Assembly (NCBI GenBank): GCA_026119935.1
Contig: JALRMH010000008.1
Coordinates: 186,001 to 250,000 of the forward strand
Origin: Endothia cerciana
Taxonomy: Eukaryota; Ascomycota; Sordariomycetes; Diaporthales; Cryphonectriaceae
DNA: 64,000 nucleotides
Reading direction: 5' to 3'
In this document: piece by piece, positions 21,954 to 33,638 of the stretch
Layout: the number at the start of each line of letters is the position of its first letter
Position numbering within the stretch: the stretch's first letter is position 1
Translations under genes and position numbers: made by a program
The notes under the pieces: model-generated
What the model was told of the DNA's origin: nothing
The model's input: only the letters and a program-made list of their open reading frames with translations
Database searches by the model: none

Positions 21954-24900
21954 CTATCCTAGTAATGACAATCTTGAGAACGCCGTGATGACAGGAGCCA
22001 CCTGTCGAGCATTGGCGGCATCTAAGGAGGCCTGAAGCACCGCATCTGGCCCACTAGGCCGGTACCCTTCCTCGAAAGCCATCGGCACTGCCTCCACTTG
22101 CTCTTGGAATACCTGCGTCTCCGGCTCCCCGAACACCTCCTTGACAGCCGCCCGACAAGCCTCGACAACTTCATCCATCAGCGCCTCGATGGCCCTCGCC
22201 CGCTCCGCCATACCTCTCCTCATGAGCCCGAAGACGAGCCTCTCCACCTCATCCTTCGTCCCATCCACCCTCTCGACCAGCCTGCGTACACTGTTGACCA
22301 GGTATTCCGCCTCATAGACCGTACCCTTCCTTCCGCGGGCGCGCTTCTTCTCCTCCCGCTTGCGGTTCTTGCTCGTCGCGCGGCTGACGTTCGAGCCCAC
22401 CGTCCCGACGGACCCTGCCTTGCCCGTATACCGCGTGAAGAGCGACGCGCTGGTGCTCACCCGCGAGCTGGCGACGGAGACGTCATCCGGCAGGTCTGCG
22501 AACGCGGAGGGCCGTTCGCCCTCGTAGAACGCGAGCGGGTCCTCGATCGCTTTGCGCCGCAGCTCAGCGATACGGGGCACCTGGGCGCGCAATTGGGCCT
22601 TACAGTCGGCCAGGAACTCGGTCGAGCTAGACAACGCATCTACCAGTCCTGTATCGACGGCCGAAGCCAGGAGATCAGTGCGATTGCGGCGGGCGACGAG
22701 ACGCATCGCGTCGGCGAATCGGTAGCCCTTACACAGGCAGCGCACCGCGTCGTCGAGGTTGTCGAGATATTCGAGGTGAATGATTGCTGCAGAGGCGTAT
22801 TCCTTGGCCTCCCACAATGCGTCGGCCAGGGCGGTGGCGAGATCGCTCATTGGGCCGGCAGATAATGGCGGCTCCCGCTGTTGTGCAGTGAAAAGACATT
22901 CGCGCCAGCAGCTCGCACCGGCTGCGCGGTAGCAGGCTGTGGCACGAGTGAAGTTGCCTAGGGATTCGTAGGCTAGACCAGCCTCACGATACTTGGACTG
23001 GCTTTCAAGGTAGGCGGCGTAGAGATCTGTCAGGTCTCTGTGCCGCTCGGTCTCGTAGCGATAGAGGCGAAGCGCGGCTTGGTATAGACTATGTCTCGCA
23101 GTGTAGGTCTTGACTTCGTCAAAGACATTGAGGGCATGCAGGTGCTGCAAGGCCTTCTCACGCCTGCCCAGATGATCGTCGATTGCGAACTTGCGCCTGA
23201 TATCAGGTTTCTGATGGAGGTCTTGGATAAACGGCAGATATTCGCGTGGATCCCGTTGTGACTGCTGCGCAACCAGCAGAGCGAGATCAAGGTTGTAGAG
23301 GCCAAGGGCATGATCATAAAGTCTGTTGACATCTTGCAAGAAGCAAATGTGCTCAACCGCTTTCTCCGCCATGGCCTCATCCTCCTGCATCAGGTCGGCA
23401 ACGACCCGCAGGCCGTCTTCGAGAGCTGGAGGGTTTTTGCACACGTTAGCAGTGATGATGCTCTGCAGATTCGTGTCCTTTCGTGTTTGCAAGGTCTTCA
23501 AGATCGAGTCGCATATGGCGTTGACCTTCGAGCAGGCCCCCTTGGCAGTAGTTGTGGACGTGTCTTGGGCTGATGGAACAGAACCCGCTGTGGTCTTCGT
23601 CTTCTTCGTGTTTTTGTACATGGTCTCCGTTACATCATCCTCGCCCAGTGAGGCCAAGAATAGATCGATGTAGGTCACGTCCTTGAGTTGATCCAGGAAT
23701 AATCCAACATTGGATAGGAATTGCTCCGGGTTGTGGTCGTATAGTATGTTCATGTCTACTCTTTGCGTCCTGCAATGAGCAAACGCCTTGCCATATTCCT
23801 TCTCGTCGACAAGTTGCCGTATACCGGCAAGAACCATTGCGCGCGGGTAGATTGTCTCCAGGTTGCCCCGTGGCATCTGGAGAACCACACTCATGGTCGT
23901 CGGCATAGCCGTGACAAGTCTTGCGCCTCTCTCGATGCTTCGGCACCTCTCATCATTCTCAAGATCGTCGGGCGCCAGTTCAAGATCTGTGACCGTCAGG
24001 ATCTCGCTCGCTCCTAAATAGACTGTGGCAAGACATACCTTCTGGCCCACTCAGATGAACAAATTTCAGGTAGTGATTGCTAGTGGTGAATATGAGATGG
24101 TCGCAGGTAACGAGGAAAGAGGTACAGTTCTTGACCAGCAGTCGAGAGTTTGCATAGAGATGGCCACTTCTCGACATGCCAAAAGCAACCATGTCGTCTT
24201 CGATCTCAACAACCTCAACCCAGGGTAGTTGAAATGGGAAGTCGATGGCCAGCGACTCAGGAGCTTCCGCATTGCCGGAAAGGCGGAATATCCTCCCAGA
24301 CTTGCCTTGAATACACAGATCCTCGGGTTTTAATAGGCCTGATGCGCCGTCGACAGAGTTCGCTTGGGGGAAGAGGATCTCCTCCTCAAGCAAGACGGAG
24401 CCCCCGATGGCCAGCCCGCCTGCATCCTCGGCTGGTCTCAACTTGCAGACCCATAGACCGTCTTTAAAGTATAGAGCATTGAGCTCGCTGTTGATCGCAA
24501 AGCCCACTTGCAAGGCACTGTCCACGACTCCGTCAGAGCTGAAGGCATATCTCCTAGAAAGGCGAGGTATGATCGCACGACCATTTCTGGTCTGCCAGTC
24601 GTAGAGGTCAATACCGCCATGGTGTAGTACTGCCATTTTTGAGTTGTCCTGGGTAAAGGCAACATCTATCACAGTACGACTAGCTTCGATTTCAAACATG
24701 GACATGGGCGGGGGTACATTCGCAGTGCGGAACGGCGTGATCTTGATTGTTGTCCCGTCAATAACAGCAACCGCGCCAAAATCTTGAGGTGGCATCAACG
24801 AGCCTCTCGCGACTGCGAAGACGAATTCCGTGTGAAGAATGCTGCCTGCGATTTTGGTCAGCGAGGGCTCTCGGTGTCTCTGCGGGGGAGACGGGTCTTG

Positions 24901-26080
24901 CCTGTCGATGCCATGGCGAGGCGCAATGCCTTCTCCGGATGCCACGATACATGTGAGCAAGGAGACTTGAGCAATATTTCTTGCTTAAGATACCAGTGAT
25001 AATTGCCCATTGTCCACAGCTGGACGGTGTTACCAAACGAGACAGCTAGGACTGTCGAGTCCGAGTTCCATTCCAAGGTAATATGCATTTTAGGATCAAG
25101 CAGATTCTCAGTCGAGCGGAGCGTGAACTGGCCATGTCTCAAACCGTTCTTCTCGAAGAAGACAGCGTTGACGTGATGACCAAATCGCTGGACGCCGACC
25201 ATCAGGTTCCCAGCTGGTCTCCAGCTGAGGGACCCCTCTAGGCCGTCTACCGGCTCGCTCACGCCATCGAGGACGCCATCACGAGTGTAGACCCGTATAA
25301 GCCTCCGCGATGCAGACTGGATGGAATTTATGGCGACATAGGCACCGTCTCCTCTCCAGCTCACGTTTATCCGGCCGTCATCATTAGGACTCAGCTTGCC
25401 CTCGTCCACCTTTTCCGGTATCGTCGGGTCGCGCAGGGCTTTGGCTTTGGCGCCCTTGCCCTGGAACTGGGTCTCCTTCTTGCCCCAGCCGACACTGACG
25501 TGTTTGGATGCCGACAGGTCGTCCGATGTCATGGTGGCCTCGGCGATGCCATCAAAGCTACGGCTCATGAAGACGACAGTGTCCGCCTTGGTGGCGATGA
25601 CCAGGAGTTCCTCATCCGGTGACCATCGCGCAGCCGCTATGCCGGCGTCGATGGAGCCCATGATCTCGATGTGGACATCCTCAGGGCTCAGAGCCTCCTC
25701 GACAATGACGATGTCGCCGCCCTCGAGGACGAGGCATGTCGTGGCCGAGTCACTGAAGTAGTGAAGGCTGACGATCCTGTCGACAGGCAAGTCTGGGGTC
25801 GGACTGGGCGCTTCCCAAGAAGCTATCCGCTCACATAGTCTGATCTCGGTCAGGGACAATTTCCTGGGCGGATGGCTGGCATCCCGGGGCCAACTCACAA
25901 CGGCAGAGCTGGATCATGGCGGGCGACATCCTCGGCGACCCTGAAGAGTTCGATTTTCTGGTGTGGTGCGGCAGGCCCGCAGGTGACCAACGCCTCGTCC
26001 TTGCTCGCATCCCAGCAGATCGCAGTGATATCCGCCGCGGCCTTGCCGACCTTGTGGCCAACATTGCGAAGATTTCTCAT
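21954..26080 (-). CDS. elp1: Elongator complex protein 1
   Basis: Four exons (26080-25899, 25863-24902, 24845-24039 and 23986-21954) encode 1327 residues, the usual length of ELP1/IKI3. The start MRNLRNVGHKVGKAAADIT is the first ATG of the frame; an upstream in-frame GTG is ignored. The N-terminal 700 residues carry the two WD40-propeller repeat series (ITAICWDASKDEALVTCG, AARWSPDEELLVIATK, ITLEWNSDSTVLAVSFGNTVQLW). Next come helical TPR-like repeats (DHNPEQFLSNVGLFLDQLKD, AGLAYESLGNFTRATACYR). A strongly basic segment KNRKREEKKRARGRKG lies near residue 1190-1215, the tRNA-contact region in yeast Elp1. Elongator adds the 5-carboxymethyl group to wobble uridine of tRNAs. Intron 2 (24846-24901) is best read as GC-AG (gcaaga..cgcag); splicing there restores MASTG/SILHTEF. 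Confidence 0.95.
24846..24901 (-). other. GC-AG intron in ELP1
   Basis: The donor is ACAG|GCAAGA and the acceptor ATCGCAG|GC; length 56 nt. The open frame from exon 2 ends soon after the donor, the downstream frame opens here, and the phases agree only with this pair. No GT donor gives a frame-correct product. Confidence 0.85.
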
Positions 26081-26816
26081 CTCGAATCTGCCCACCGGCA
26101 GGTGTGACTTGTCGTAGTAGATCTGTTGGGGCGTGGGTAGACCGTTGGTGCTCCCTACATGCGGTCTTGATATTGGTGGTTGCTCACTGGTTCAAGAATT
26201 CAATGCTGAGACTGTGTCTAAGGCAGGTGATTGGTACTGTCCACTACAGGCTGGGACAAGGCGGGCTCTACCGTGCGGGCTCAAGACCTGCAGTGACCGG
26301 CCAATCGTTGGGCAGGCATGAACGTTCCGAGTGCTGGGTCCAGGGTCCCGCCGGTTCATGCCGGTGCTGTGCCGCGCTGTACTGTGTGGTACGTACAATC
26401 CAGAGTAGGTACTTATGGAGCTCTGTGGTAGTGCAGCGGATAGTGTAGTATGGTACCATACTGTTCTGGTAGAGAAAAACTGTGATCCAACCCCCCATCC
26501 CCGGCCTCTCGCCCTTCTATAGTACGCACATGCAGAGGCTCCACCCTGCGCCTCCAACCGTGGCAAACCCCCATGGGAAACCTCGGAAACACGTCTCGGC
26601 CCCGGGCGCTACTTCTGATCAGCCCATAAACCCCCATCAGCCCACCCATCACCCGTTCACGACGTCGACGGCCCCCCGTGCAGAGTGTCACTCACGGGTC
26701 TGCAGCGCCATCAACCGGTCACTGGTGGCCCTATTCTGCAGCAACAGTGATTCTGGAGCCAGGAAAGGAGGCGGTGGAGCCACACCCTCAGCGTCACGGG
26801 AAAACCCGCTTCAAAG
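26081..26816. other. Intergenic, divergent promoter of ELP1 and the DUF3984-type gene
   Basis: This 736-bp gap holds a perfect 16-bp palindrome at 26447-26462 and other GTAC/TGGTA elements around 26390-26470. No gene is seen. Confidence 0.6.
26447..26462. repeat. Perfect 16-bp palindrome
   Basis: AGTATGGTACCATACT equals its own reverse complement. It lies 355 bp upstream of the DUF3984-type start codon. It could be a dimeric regulator site or a member of the GTAC palindrome family seen elsewhere in the window. Confidence 0.85.
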
Positions 26817-27959
26817 ATGGATCAGGCATATAACGCCCACCAGGCCGGGCGGAAGAATCGCTCCTCCACCAACCTCCAACACCTATCGCTAGCTCCGCTG
26901 ACCACGAGACTCCCGATCAACGACGCGGACATGATCAACCCAGAGATCTCCGTCCAGACCTCCCACACCACCTCCTACATCCAGGGCAAGTCGGCGCCCA
27001 CGACCCCGTCGCTGCTCGCCCGCTCCCCGTCGCGCCGGCGACATGGCGCACTGACGCCCCACGGCGCCGCCTCGCCGAACCTGCCCAAGAGCAAGTCGGC
27101 CACGCACCTTTCATCCCGCCCCAAGTCTGGCACCACGACCCCCGGCGGGCACAGGCGAGGCTCGAGAGGGGACCAGTGGGAAGAGCTACAGCTCTCGGCC
27201 GCCCCCCGCGGCCGCACAGACAGGGACTGGCTGCTCCGTGCCGGGGTGATGATCAGCAGCGAGACGCGGGAGTCCAAAGGCCAGTCGTGGCTTGTGTCAC
27301 GGGCGAGCTCGACCAGCCTGGGCCGCTCGGGCGATGGCACGGAGGAAGATGAGGATATTGGTCCGGACATGTTTGAGAGGGAGCGTATAGCAAGAGAGAA
27401 CGCAATCGCCAGCAGGCATGCCAGCCGGCGGGGGAGCCTGGGCCTAGTGCTCGATGACGACGAGGCTTTCGGCAGTCGGACTTGGAGCCGGAGCCAAGCT
27501 GTCACGCCCGCGGAGAGGGCTGTGCTGGATGGCTACTTCGCAGACCAGACCCTGGGCGTGGAGGAATACGTGCCCGGGCCCGACTTTGTGAACCTGAACG
27601 AGAAGCTTGAGGCTCTCGGCATGGAGGTGGTGGACACGAGCAAGGATGACGAGGCTGCGGTGAGGCGGTTGGTAACGAGAGGGCACGGTCGGCCTCACAC
27701 TTGGTTTGGTAACATCATGGGCTGGACCCTGTCCTCCGTCCAGGAGAAGGACGAGGAGGATGACGAGGATGGGGACGGAGAGGTAACCGATGGTGAGGCC
27801 GAAGATACTCTGTCGGACACCTCGGCCGGCCCGGAATTTGAGGGCATGACCGCTCTATCTGGGCGTGAGCGACACTTGTCGGCGCCCAAGGTTGATGACG
27901 GCAGCTGGCAGGACGCCGCTTGGCTTTTGAGCGTCGCGTCAAAGGTCGCTTGGTCCTGA
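26817..27959 (+). CDS. DUF3984-type fungal protein of unknown function
   Basis: A single exon encodes 380 residues, starting at ATG 26817 (MDQAYNAHQAGRKNRSS). The family mark is the stretch TSYIQGKSAPTTPSLLARSP, followed by SPNLPKSKSATHL and TTPGGHRRGS. Next comes the conserved block DWLLRAGVMISSETRESKGQ. The C-terminal half has VTPAERAVLDGYFADQ, VPGPDFVNLNEKLE and an acidic tract EKDEEDDEDGDGEVTDGEAED. Many Ser/Thr-Pro sites and RRxS sequences suggest a phosphoregulated, mostly disordered protein. No membrane segment or enzyme motif is visible. I recall this arrangement from the Pezizomycotina DUF3984 family; no function is known to me. It is divergent from ELP1. Confidence 0.8.
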   Translation: MDQAYNAHQAGRKNRSSTNLQHLSLAPLTTRLPINDADMINPEISVQTSHTTSYIQGKSAPTTPSLLARSPSRRRHGALTPHGAASPNLPKSKSATHLSSRPKSGTTTPGGHRRGSRGDQWEELQLSAAPRGRTDRDWLLRAGVMISSETRESKGQSWLVSRASSTSLGRSGDGTEEDEDIGPDMFERERIARENAIASRHASRRGSLGLVLDDDEAFGSRTWSRSQAVTPAERAVLDGYFADQTLGVEEYVPGPDFVNLNEKLEALGMEVVDTSKDDEAAVRRLVTRGHGRPHTWFGNIMGWTLSSVQEKDEEDDEDGDGEVTDGEAEDTLSDTSAGPEFEGMTALSGRERHLSAPKVDDGSWQDAAWLLSVASKVAWS

Positions 27960-30900
27960 ACGCGGAATACCGGGCCTGCAGTCCTTGGCCTCGGGGGAGT
28001 AAAGCGCGGGATAATACAACAGCGTGTCCGTTTCACGTCACGGCCTGTCCGCATCCATCACATTCGTGTGGCCGGAGCAAGGCTCCGGGTCTCCGGCCTC
28101 AGGGGACCTGCCTCCTTCGCCAGGTGTGCCAACCGCAGACCCTACGGCTAGCGCGACTTGGGAAATTTCCGCAATGATTCCAACGGCAGTCGGGAACCCC
28201 AGTCTTGAGTCCTTGACGAAATCTATTGACCTCTCCGCCGCCAGGGCTTGTCTCCGCTTTCGCGCCGCACCATTTTGGTCCACAACGGCTCTTCCCAGCT
28301 ATTCTGGTCGTGACGGTATTGACGACGTCGTGACCGCAGTGGACGTGATGATCCTCGAGTCTAGGCCGGTCGGTGCCCAAGAAATTGTGATAAGTGCATG
28401 ACTGGCTCGGCCATACTCGGGACATGCCAAAACTACTGGCTCAAGAAGACCTTGAAAAACCTGTTTTCGATTTGTGTCACTACACCTTGCATGCATGCCG
28501 TCCGGCCCAGTCCCTCTCACATCCGCTTATGGGTTGTGATCGGAGGCCCACCGTATCCGCGTGTCGCGATGAAAAGATAGAACCTGGTTCAATAATTTGC
28601 AGAGCAGTTTCTTTACGGCATGGACATTGCTCCAGAGATCAAAATGTCGGTTCTCCGTCGAGAGAACATATGAATACTTGCTCTCGACATCTTTGTTGCA
28701 CAAGGCTGGCCATTCGCTGTGCAAACCCACGGTCCTCACACCTGCCGAGCAGGTGGGACCGCACGAGGCCGGGCCTGTGGGCTGGATCTCAAGACCCCAC
28801 TGGCACCCAATCGTGTCGCCGCGACGTCTCAGACGAGAGCAAGCCCACCCACAGCCCTGGACATTTATTTAATGTGTGAGCGGCGCTTGCGTCAAGGCCC
28901 GTTCAGCCTTGCCGGCCGACTGAGCCGGCGCGAAAACCCCGCTGTCTCATCGGGACCAGCCGCACGCGGTCCATTTCCGCTGCTCGACCGACTGGCAAGC
29001 TCTTCGTTGACTGGGTCGACCCGCTAGACTTCATTGCCTGCAATGAGTACTTCCTTTTTTTTCTCTTCTTCTTCTTCTTCCCTTTTCAGTTTCTTACCAA
29101 ATCATTCATCATAACGGCTTGTTCCGGAGAGAATTATGGTGAATCTGCTCTCGTATGTTATAGCGCGACGAAGTGTCTCAGCACATGACGAAGGAAGATC
29201 GAGCGTGCCACAAGTCGCAGACGCCAGCGGGCTCCCGTCACTTGACCTCGCCCTGCGTGCTATACTCTCTGCGGCTGACCGCCTGAAGTCAAATTTGATT
29301 TCCTTCAGGTTCCATGTCGAGCCTGAGACTTGGACACATCATCTTCCCCACGCAGCTCCGGACAAATGGTCTGCTTGCGTTGTAGGCCTGCTGCCTCGTG
29401 GCTGATTCAGTACACGCAACGTGAATGCCGACCAACTGATCTGGATCGATCCGGCGGCCTCGAGCTCGGTGTTCGAGGCTCAGCAGTGGTGGGCGATATA
29501 CGAAGCAACCCAGCATCGCTGCTGGCTCGCCTTGGACCCCGATACCATCAGCGCCCTTCTGCGGTGACTGGTACATACCATACATAGTATGCATGGTAGT
29601 ACGGCATGGGGTTCAGACCCCGAAGGAGCAGGGGCACCCAGGTCGCCCAATGCATGCAGTGCAACCTCCCAAGCGGTATGACGTCCTAGGTGTCTTTGGT
29701 TCCGAAAGTCCAAACAAGAGGCCCAGGGGACGGCCCAAGCCATTGTCCACAAGGCGGGCTCTGTTCTTGGTATGTTCTTCCGGTCCTTGTAATCTCGACT
29801 GTCTTAACAAGGAGACCGGTGTTCCGTGTGCATAAATCTCTGGAGAGGGGCGCGCGTTTTGGGTGAAGGCAGCTCGTGCTCTGATGCGTCCACTCCGACG
29901 CGCGTGGAAGGCAGCGCTAGTCGAGGGTGCCGTCAGCTGTGTCGCCGCCATTGTGTTATCGTCACCCCGGGGCCAGCCTGTCGGGCCGGAGCGGACGACG
30001 ACGAGTTCTCTATGGGTGCGATGGCGTGCTCCCACAGACCAAAGCCATGATGCGTCACACCCAGCAGGCCAGGCGACTGACAACGCAGCGGGCTCAGGGC
30101 GTACGGACGTGATCCCAAGCGCTCGTATCTGCAACGTTCCTAGAGAGGCCAATGCGCAAGTGGAGGTATATGGAGACCGGGGGAGCGGTCTCGGGAAGGG
30201 CCTAATCATCGATAGTCCATCTAACCCATCGGAGGCCCTCGACATGTCGTGGGCGCGGGACGATGTCGGGGGAGCCTTGTGAGGTCATTGCCAGCTCAAC
30301 AGTCCTTCCTGGTCTGTGCCGAAATCACCCGCTGGCCCCCTAATCTGGCGAAAGCACATATGGGGTATTGGACAGATGGAATGTTGCAGGTTTGAGGTCG
30401 GCCCCCTGTTGACCGGATCAACCAGGCGTCGGTAGGATGACCAAGGGCAGGACAGGACATAGTAGTGCATCGAGACGGTGTTGCTGCGTCGTTCTGTATG
30501 CCGACACACCCTCCCAGCCGCCTCGGAGGGTTGCGAGCCTTAGCGGGGCACAAATTAGCGAGGTGCGGGATGGGAGGTCCAGCAGCCAGCCTGGCAGCCT
30601 GGCGTGCTTGGCTTTTTTTGCGGGACGGCTGATCACCGCGGCAGAGCGCAGAGGGACTCACCCAGTATTGGCGTCGGAGAGCTGCGGCGCGGCAGGAGGA
30701 GGAAAAAGGACAAACTGTCGATCATGACCGGATCCGTGTCAGCTATTGGGGCATGGACGGATTATTTATGCACCTGGAAGGAATTCTAGAGGTTTCCGGG
30801 CAGCCGGACAAACCACGGCAAGGAGGGCCTAGAAGATGAGCAGGTAATACGGCGGTGAGCGTGTCGATGGGGTAGAGGTATTCTCGGAACGAGCCCGTAT

Positions 30901-32257
30901 CTCAGGCATGCAGAAGTGAGGGATGAGGTACCCGGTACGGGAATGGCTGGAATGGATGCGAAAACTCTCGACACGGCACTGTGAAGCTGTCAGTGTCATC
31001 CTCCCCACCGGACTGCCCTTCTCCTGCCGCCACACCCAATGACGCTCGGGATAAAGAAAATACCTATACCGGCACCCGGATGCTGATCAATATGTTCTGG
31101 CCATCCTCCATGTCCCGGCTGAATCCTACGGTCAGTGAGTTGACCATATGCCATAGCAGGGCGGATATGCCAGGGTGTGGGCGGGGGGGGGGTGGGTTGG
31201 AGAAAGTATACAGGGCGAAGGTGATACTGTAGAACCGCGTGCAACAGGGCCGGCATGACCGCATCTCGAGGAGGAGAGAAGAGTGCTGGTGCAGATAGAC
31301 AGATACAGAAGGTTCTGAAGAGGATGGAGGAGGGCCCGGCGGATGAAGACAGGAGAAAGGTGAATGTGAAGTGCAGGATGGATATCGAGACTCGAGACAG
31401 ACTCTGGACTCGGCACGAGTATGAACGAACCGACTAAGCACCCCGGGAAGGTCCCGTGAGTTACATAGTACAGTAGCACTACAGGGCGCGGTACTTTGGG
31501 TACAGTCGATGACAAAGATCAGATCCATGCCTGTGGACCCCTTGTTCCCCAAAGCAGGATGACGTTAGAGGGGTCCCCCAACAGGTGGGGCCAGGTAAGC
31601 ATCATCGCCCGAAATCTCTGGGTGGGCGCAAGCCGCCGCACACCAGTGATCACCTTCTCTCTCACCCACCACCTCACCACCTCAGGTAGGGTCGGTGATC
31701 TGCCTCTTCCACTTCCGCACCTCGAGCCTGGGGGTGGACGGTCAGGAGCCCCCCCCGTCCTGTCCCTCTGCTGGCCAGGCCGCCCAGTACCACCTGCATG
31801 CCATAGTAGTACTATTAGCCGTCCTAATCATACTTGTCCCAGGGCCTGACCTGCCGCTTACTATGGTAGACCCTTGAAGGGCCAGGATAGACTGCCTATC
31901 TCGGCCAGACCCACTTTGTTCTCGAAAAGCCGTTGGAGGGTCATCAGTGAGCCGGTCGTCGGGTCACCTGTACCCCGTACGCCTGTTCACCTTTGCTTCC
32001 TCAACCCTCGCCCGCATCCACAGCTCACAGCTCACCACGCCGAGCCACCCCTCTCCCCCGCCTGGGAATAGTTACAACAACATCTTTGCTCATCCCCTTC
32101 CCGGGTGCAGACCACCGCAGCTTGACGGTAAGGCAACCTCCTCACCCTGGCCAGCGTCCCTCTCAACCACTTCCAGAACTCAGTTCCCTGATACCCCCCG
32201 CCATTAGACTAAGTCCTGCCGTGTGAGAGAGATCGTCCTCAGCCATCACCACCCCAA

Positions 32258-32271
32258 CCCCCCCCCCCCCC
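32258..32271 (+). repeat. C14 homopolymer
   Basis: Fourteen consecutive C residues lie in the presumed promoter or leader of the HPt gene. Confidence 0.9.
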
Positions 32272-32570
32272 TAAACAAGCACATCTTTTCCGCTCCCGAT
32301 AAGGACGGGTCATCTCTTCAGGGGCAGGTTTGATACCTCCAGCCCTCCTTGTCCGAGCCCGTCGAACCCCCCATCCGTTTTAGCACATGCCGCCCTGGCC
32401 ATCCTCTGTTCTCCCTCCCTCCCTCCCTCCCCGCCTGTCCGTCCACTCTTGCGTGTATCCCACTGCGGCTCCGCCAGGCAGGGCTTACCCAGGCTCCTGT
32501 CTCTCCGACATGCCATAGCATAGGATTCCCACTGCCGCCTAGGCCAGGGAGGGCCGGCTGTGTGATCTTA

Positions 32571-32582
32571 GGGGGGGGGGGG
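32571..32582 (+). repeat. G12 homopolymer
   Basis: Twelve consecutive G residues lie about 290 bp upstream of the HPt start codon. Confidence 0.9.
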
Positions 32583-32869
32583 TGGTGTCATGGATTGGAT
32601 GCCCCCATCACAAGACTTTGTGCCTGCCCCCTCTTGCATCACACCGGCCCGCTTCTACCCAAGCCCTGCAGCCTGGGCCCCACATCGTCCCGTTATTCGC
32701 AGAAGCACTGACCAAGGTTATATGACAGGGAACGACGGGGTCCTGCTCTCGCTCTCCAGAATTTGTCAAGCGTTCTGCATCTGACCGGCGGGCAACCCCT
32801 CCATTCTGGAAACATCACCAGGCTGCGACAAGTGCCGAGTACACGATTTCAAGGGACTTTGCTTGCAAA

Positions 32870-33638
32870 ATGGCTGATGTGAGTGGCCTCCATTCCATGA
32901 CTGACCTTTCCGCTGGGTGTTCCGGGCATGGCGTGGCATGGCCCGCGGCATGGCAATGGCGCCTCTCTTGTACCGCTGCTAAAGCTGGAGTGCCTCTGTA
33001 GAACGACGACCCTACCCTGCCCGACTTTGGCGACAAGGTCGACATGCAGACCTTCTCCCAGATCCTGGAGATGGATGAGGATGAGACCGAGCGCGAGTTC
33101 TCGAAGCCGTTGGTCTTGAACTTCTTCGAACAGGCCGAGGAGACCTTTGAGAAGATGGAAAAGGCACTGTGAGCATTACATCCTCCTCCTCACCTCCGTA
33201 ATCGCCCTCCCTACCCCTTCTTACTCCTTTTTCCCCTTCTTTCTTTTCCTTTCTTCTTTTCTTTCTTGCCTTCTTCTTCTTCTTCCTCTTCTTCTTGTTC
33301 TCCTCTTTGTTTTGGTGATCGACCCTCCTGAGAATGCGCACTAATCACCGTCCTCCGTCCCGCCGTCCAGGGAAGACAAGCAGCTTAAGGAGCTGTCCAG
33401 TCTCGGCCACTTCCTGAAGGGCTCATCGGCTACCTTGGGCTTCAACAAGGTCCGAGATAGCTGCCAGATCATTCAGCAATACGGCAGCAAGCAGACCGTC
33501 GACGGTACTGACGTGTCCGACGAGGAGGTGTGCCTGAAACAGATCACAGATGCCATCAAGACTCTCAAGGTCGACTTTGCCGACCTCGAGAAGGATCTGA
33601 AGACCTTCTTCAGCGCTTCCGACAGCGGTGAAGAGTGA
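32870..33638 (+). CDS. ypd1: Histidine phosphotransfer (HPt) protein, YPD1 type
   Basis: Three exons encode 147 residues: 32870-32878 (only ATG GCT GAT), 33002-33168 and 33371-33638. The HPt four-helix bundle is seen from DMQTFSQILEMDEDETEREF through NFFEQAEETFEKMEKAL. The phospho-acceptor His72 lies in LGHFLKGSSATLGFNKV, followed by CQIIQQYG. A final helix pair runs ITDAIKTLKVDFADLEKDLK. The protein relays phosphate between hybrid histidine kinases and response regulators (SSK1- and SKN7-type) that control the Hog1 MAPK and oxidative-stress genes in fungi. It is the only HPt protein in most ascomycetes and usually essential. Intron 1 starts right after codon 3 (GTGAGT). Intron 2 is 202 nt and very C/T-rich. 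The long upstream gene-free region suggests extended 5' control sequence. Confidence 0.92.

Larger units (their letters stand above)
27960..32869. other. 4.9 kb gene-free block upstream of the HPt gene
   Basis: No frame here shows a recognisable domain, conserved-looking splicing pattern or sustained coding character. The longest open stretch (minus strand, 29613-30245) looks random. The last 1.3 kb is C/T-rich and fits a long promoter and 5' UTR for the HPt gene. It carries G10 at 31183-31192, C14 at 32258-32271, a CCCT microsatellite at 32412-32431 and G12 at 32571-32582. Palindrome-like GTAC/CATG elements occur near 29570-29605. No tRNA, 5S rRNA or transposon ends were recognised. Confidence 0.5.

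Noticed and set aside
29613..30245. 210-codon minus-strand frame in the gene-free block
   Set aside because: Composition is Arg/Ser/Pro/Ala-rich as in random GC-rich DNA. No homologous pattern is recognised, and plus-strand frames over the same bases are also open.
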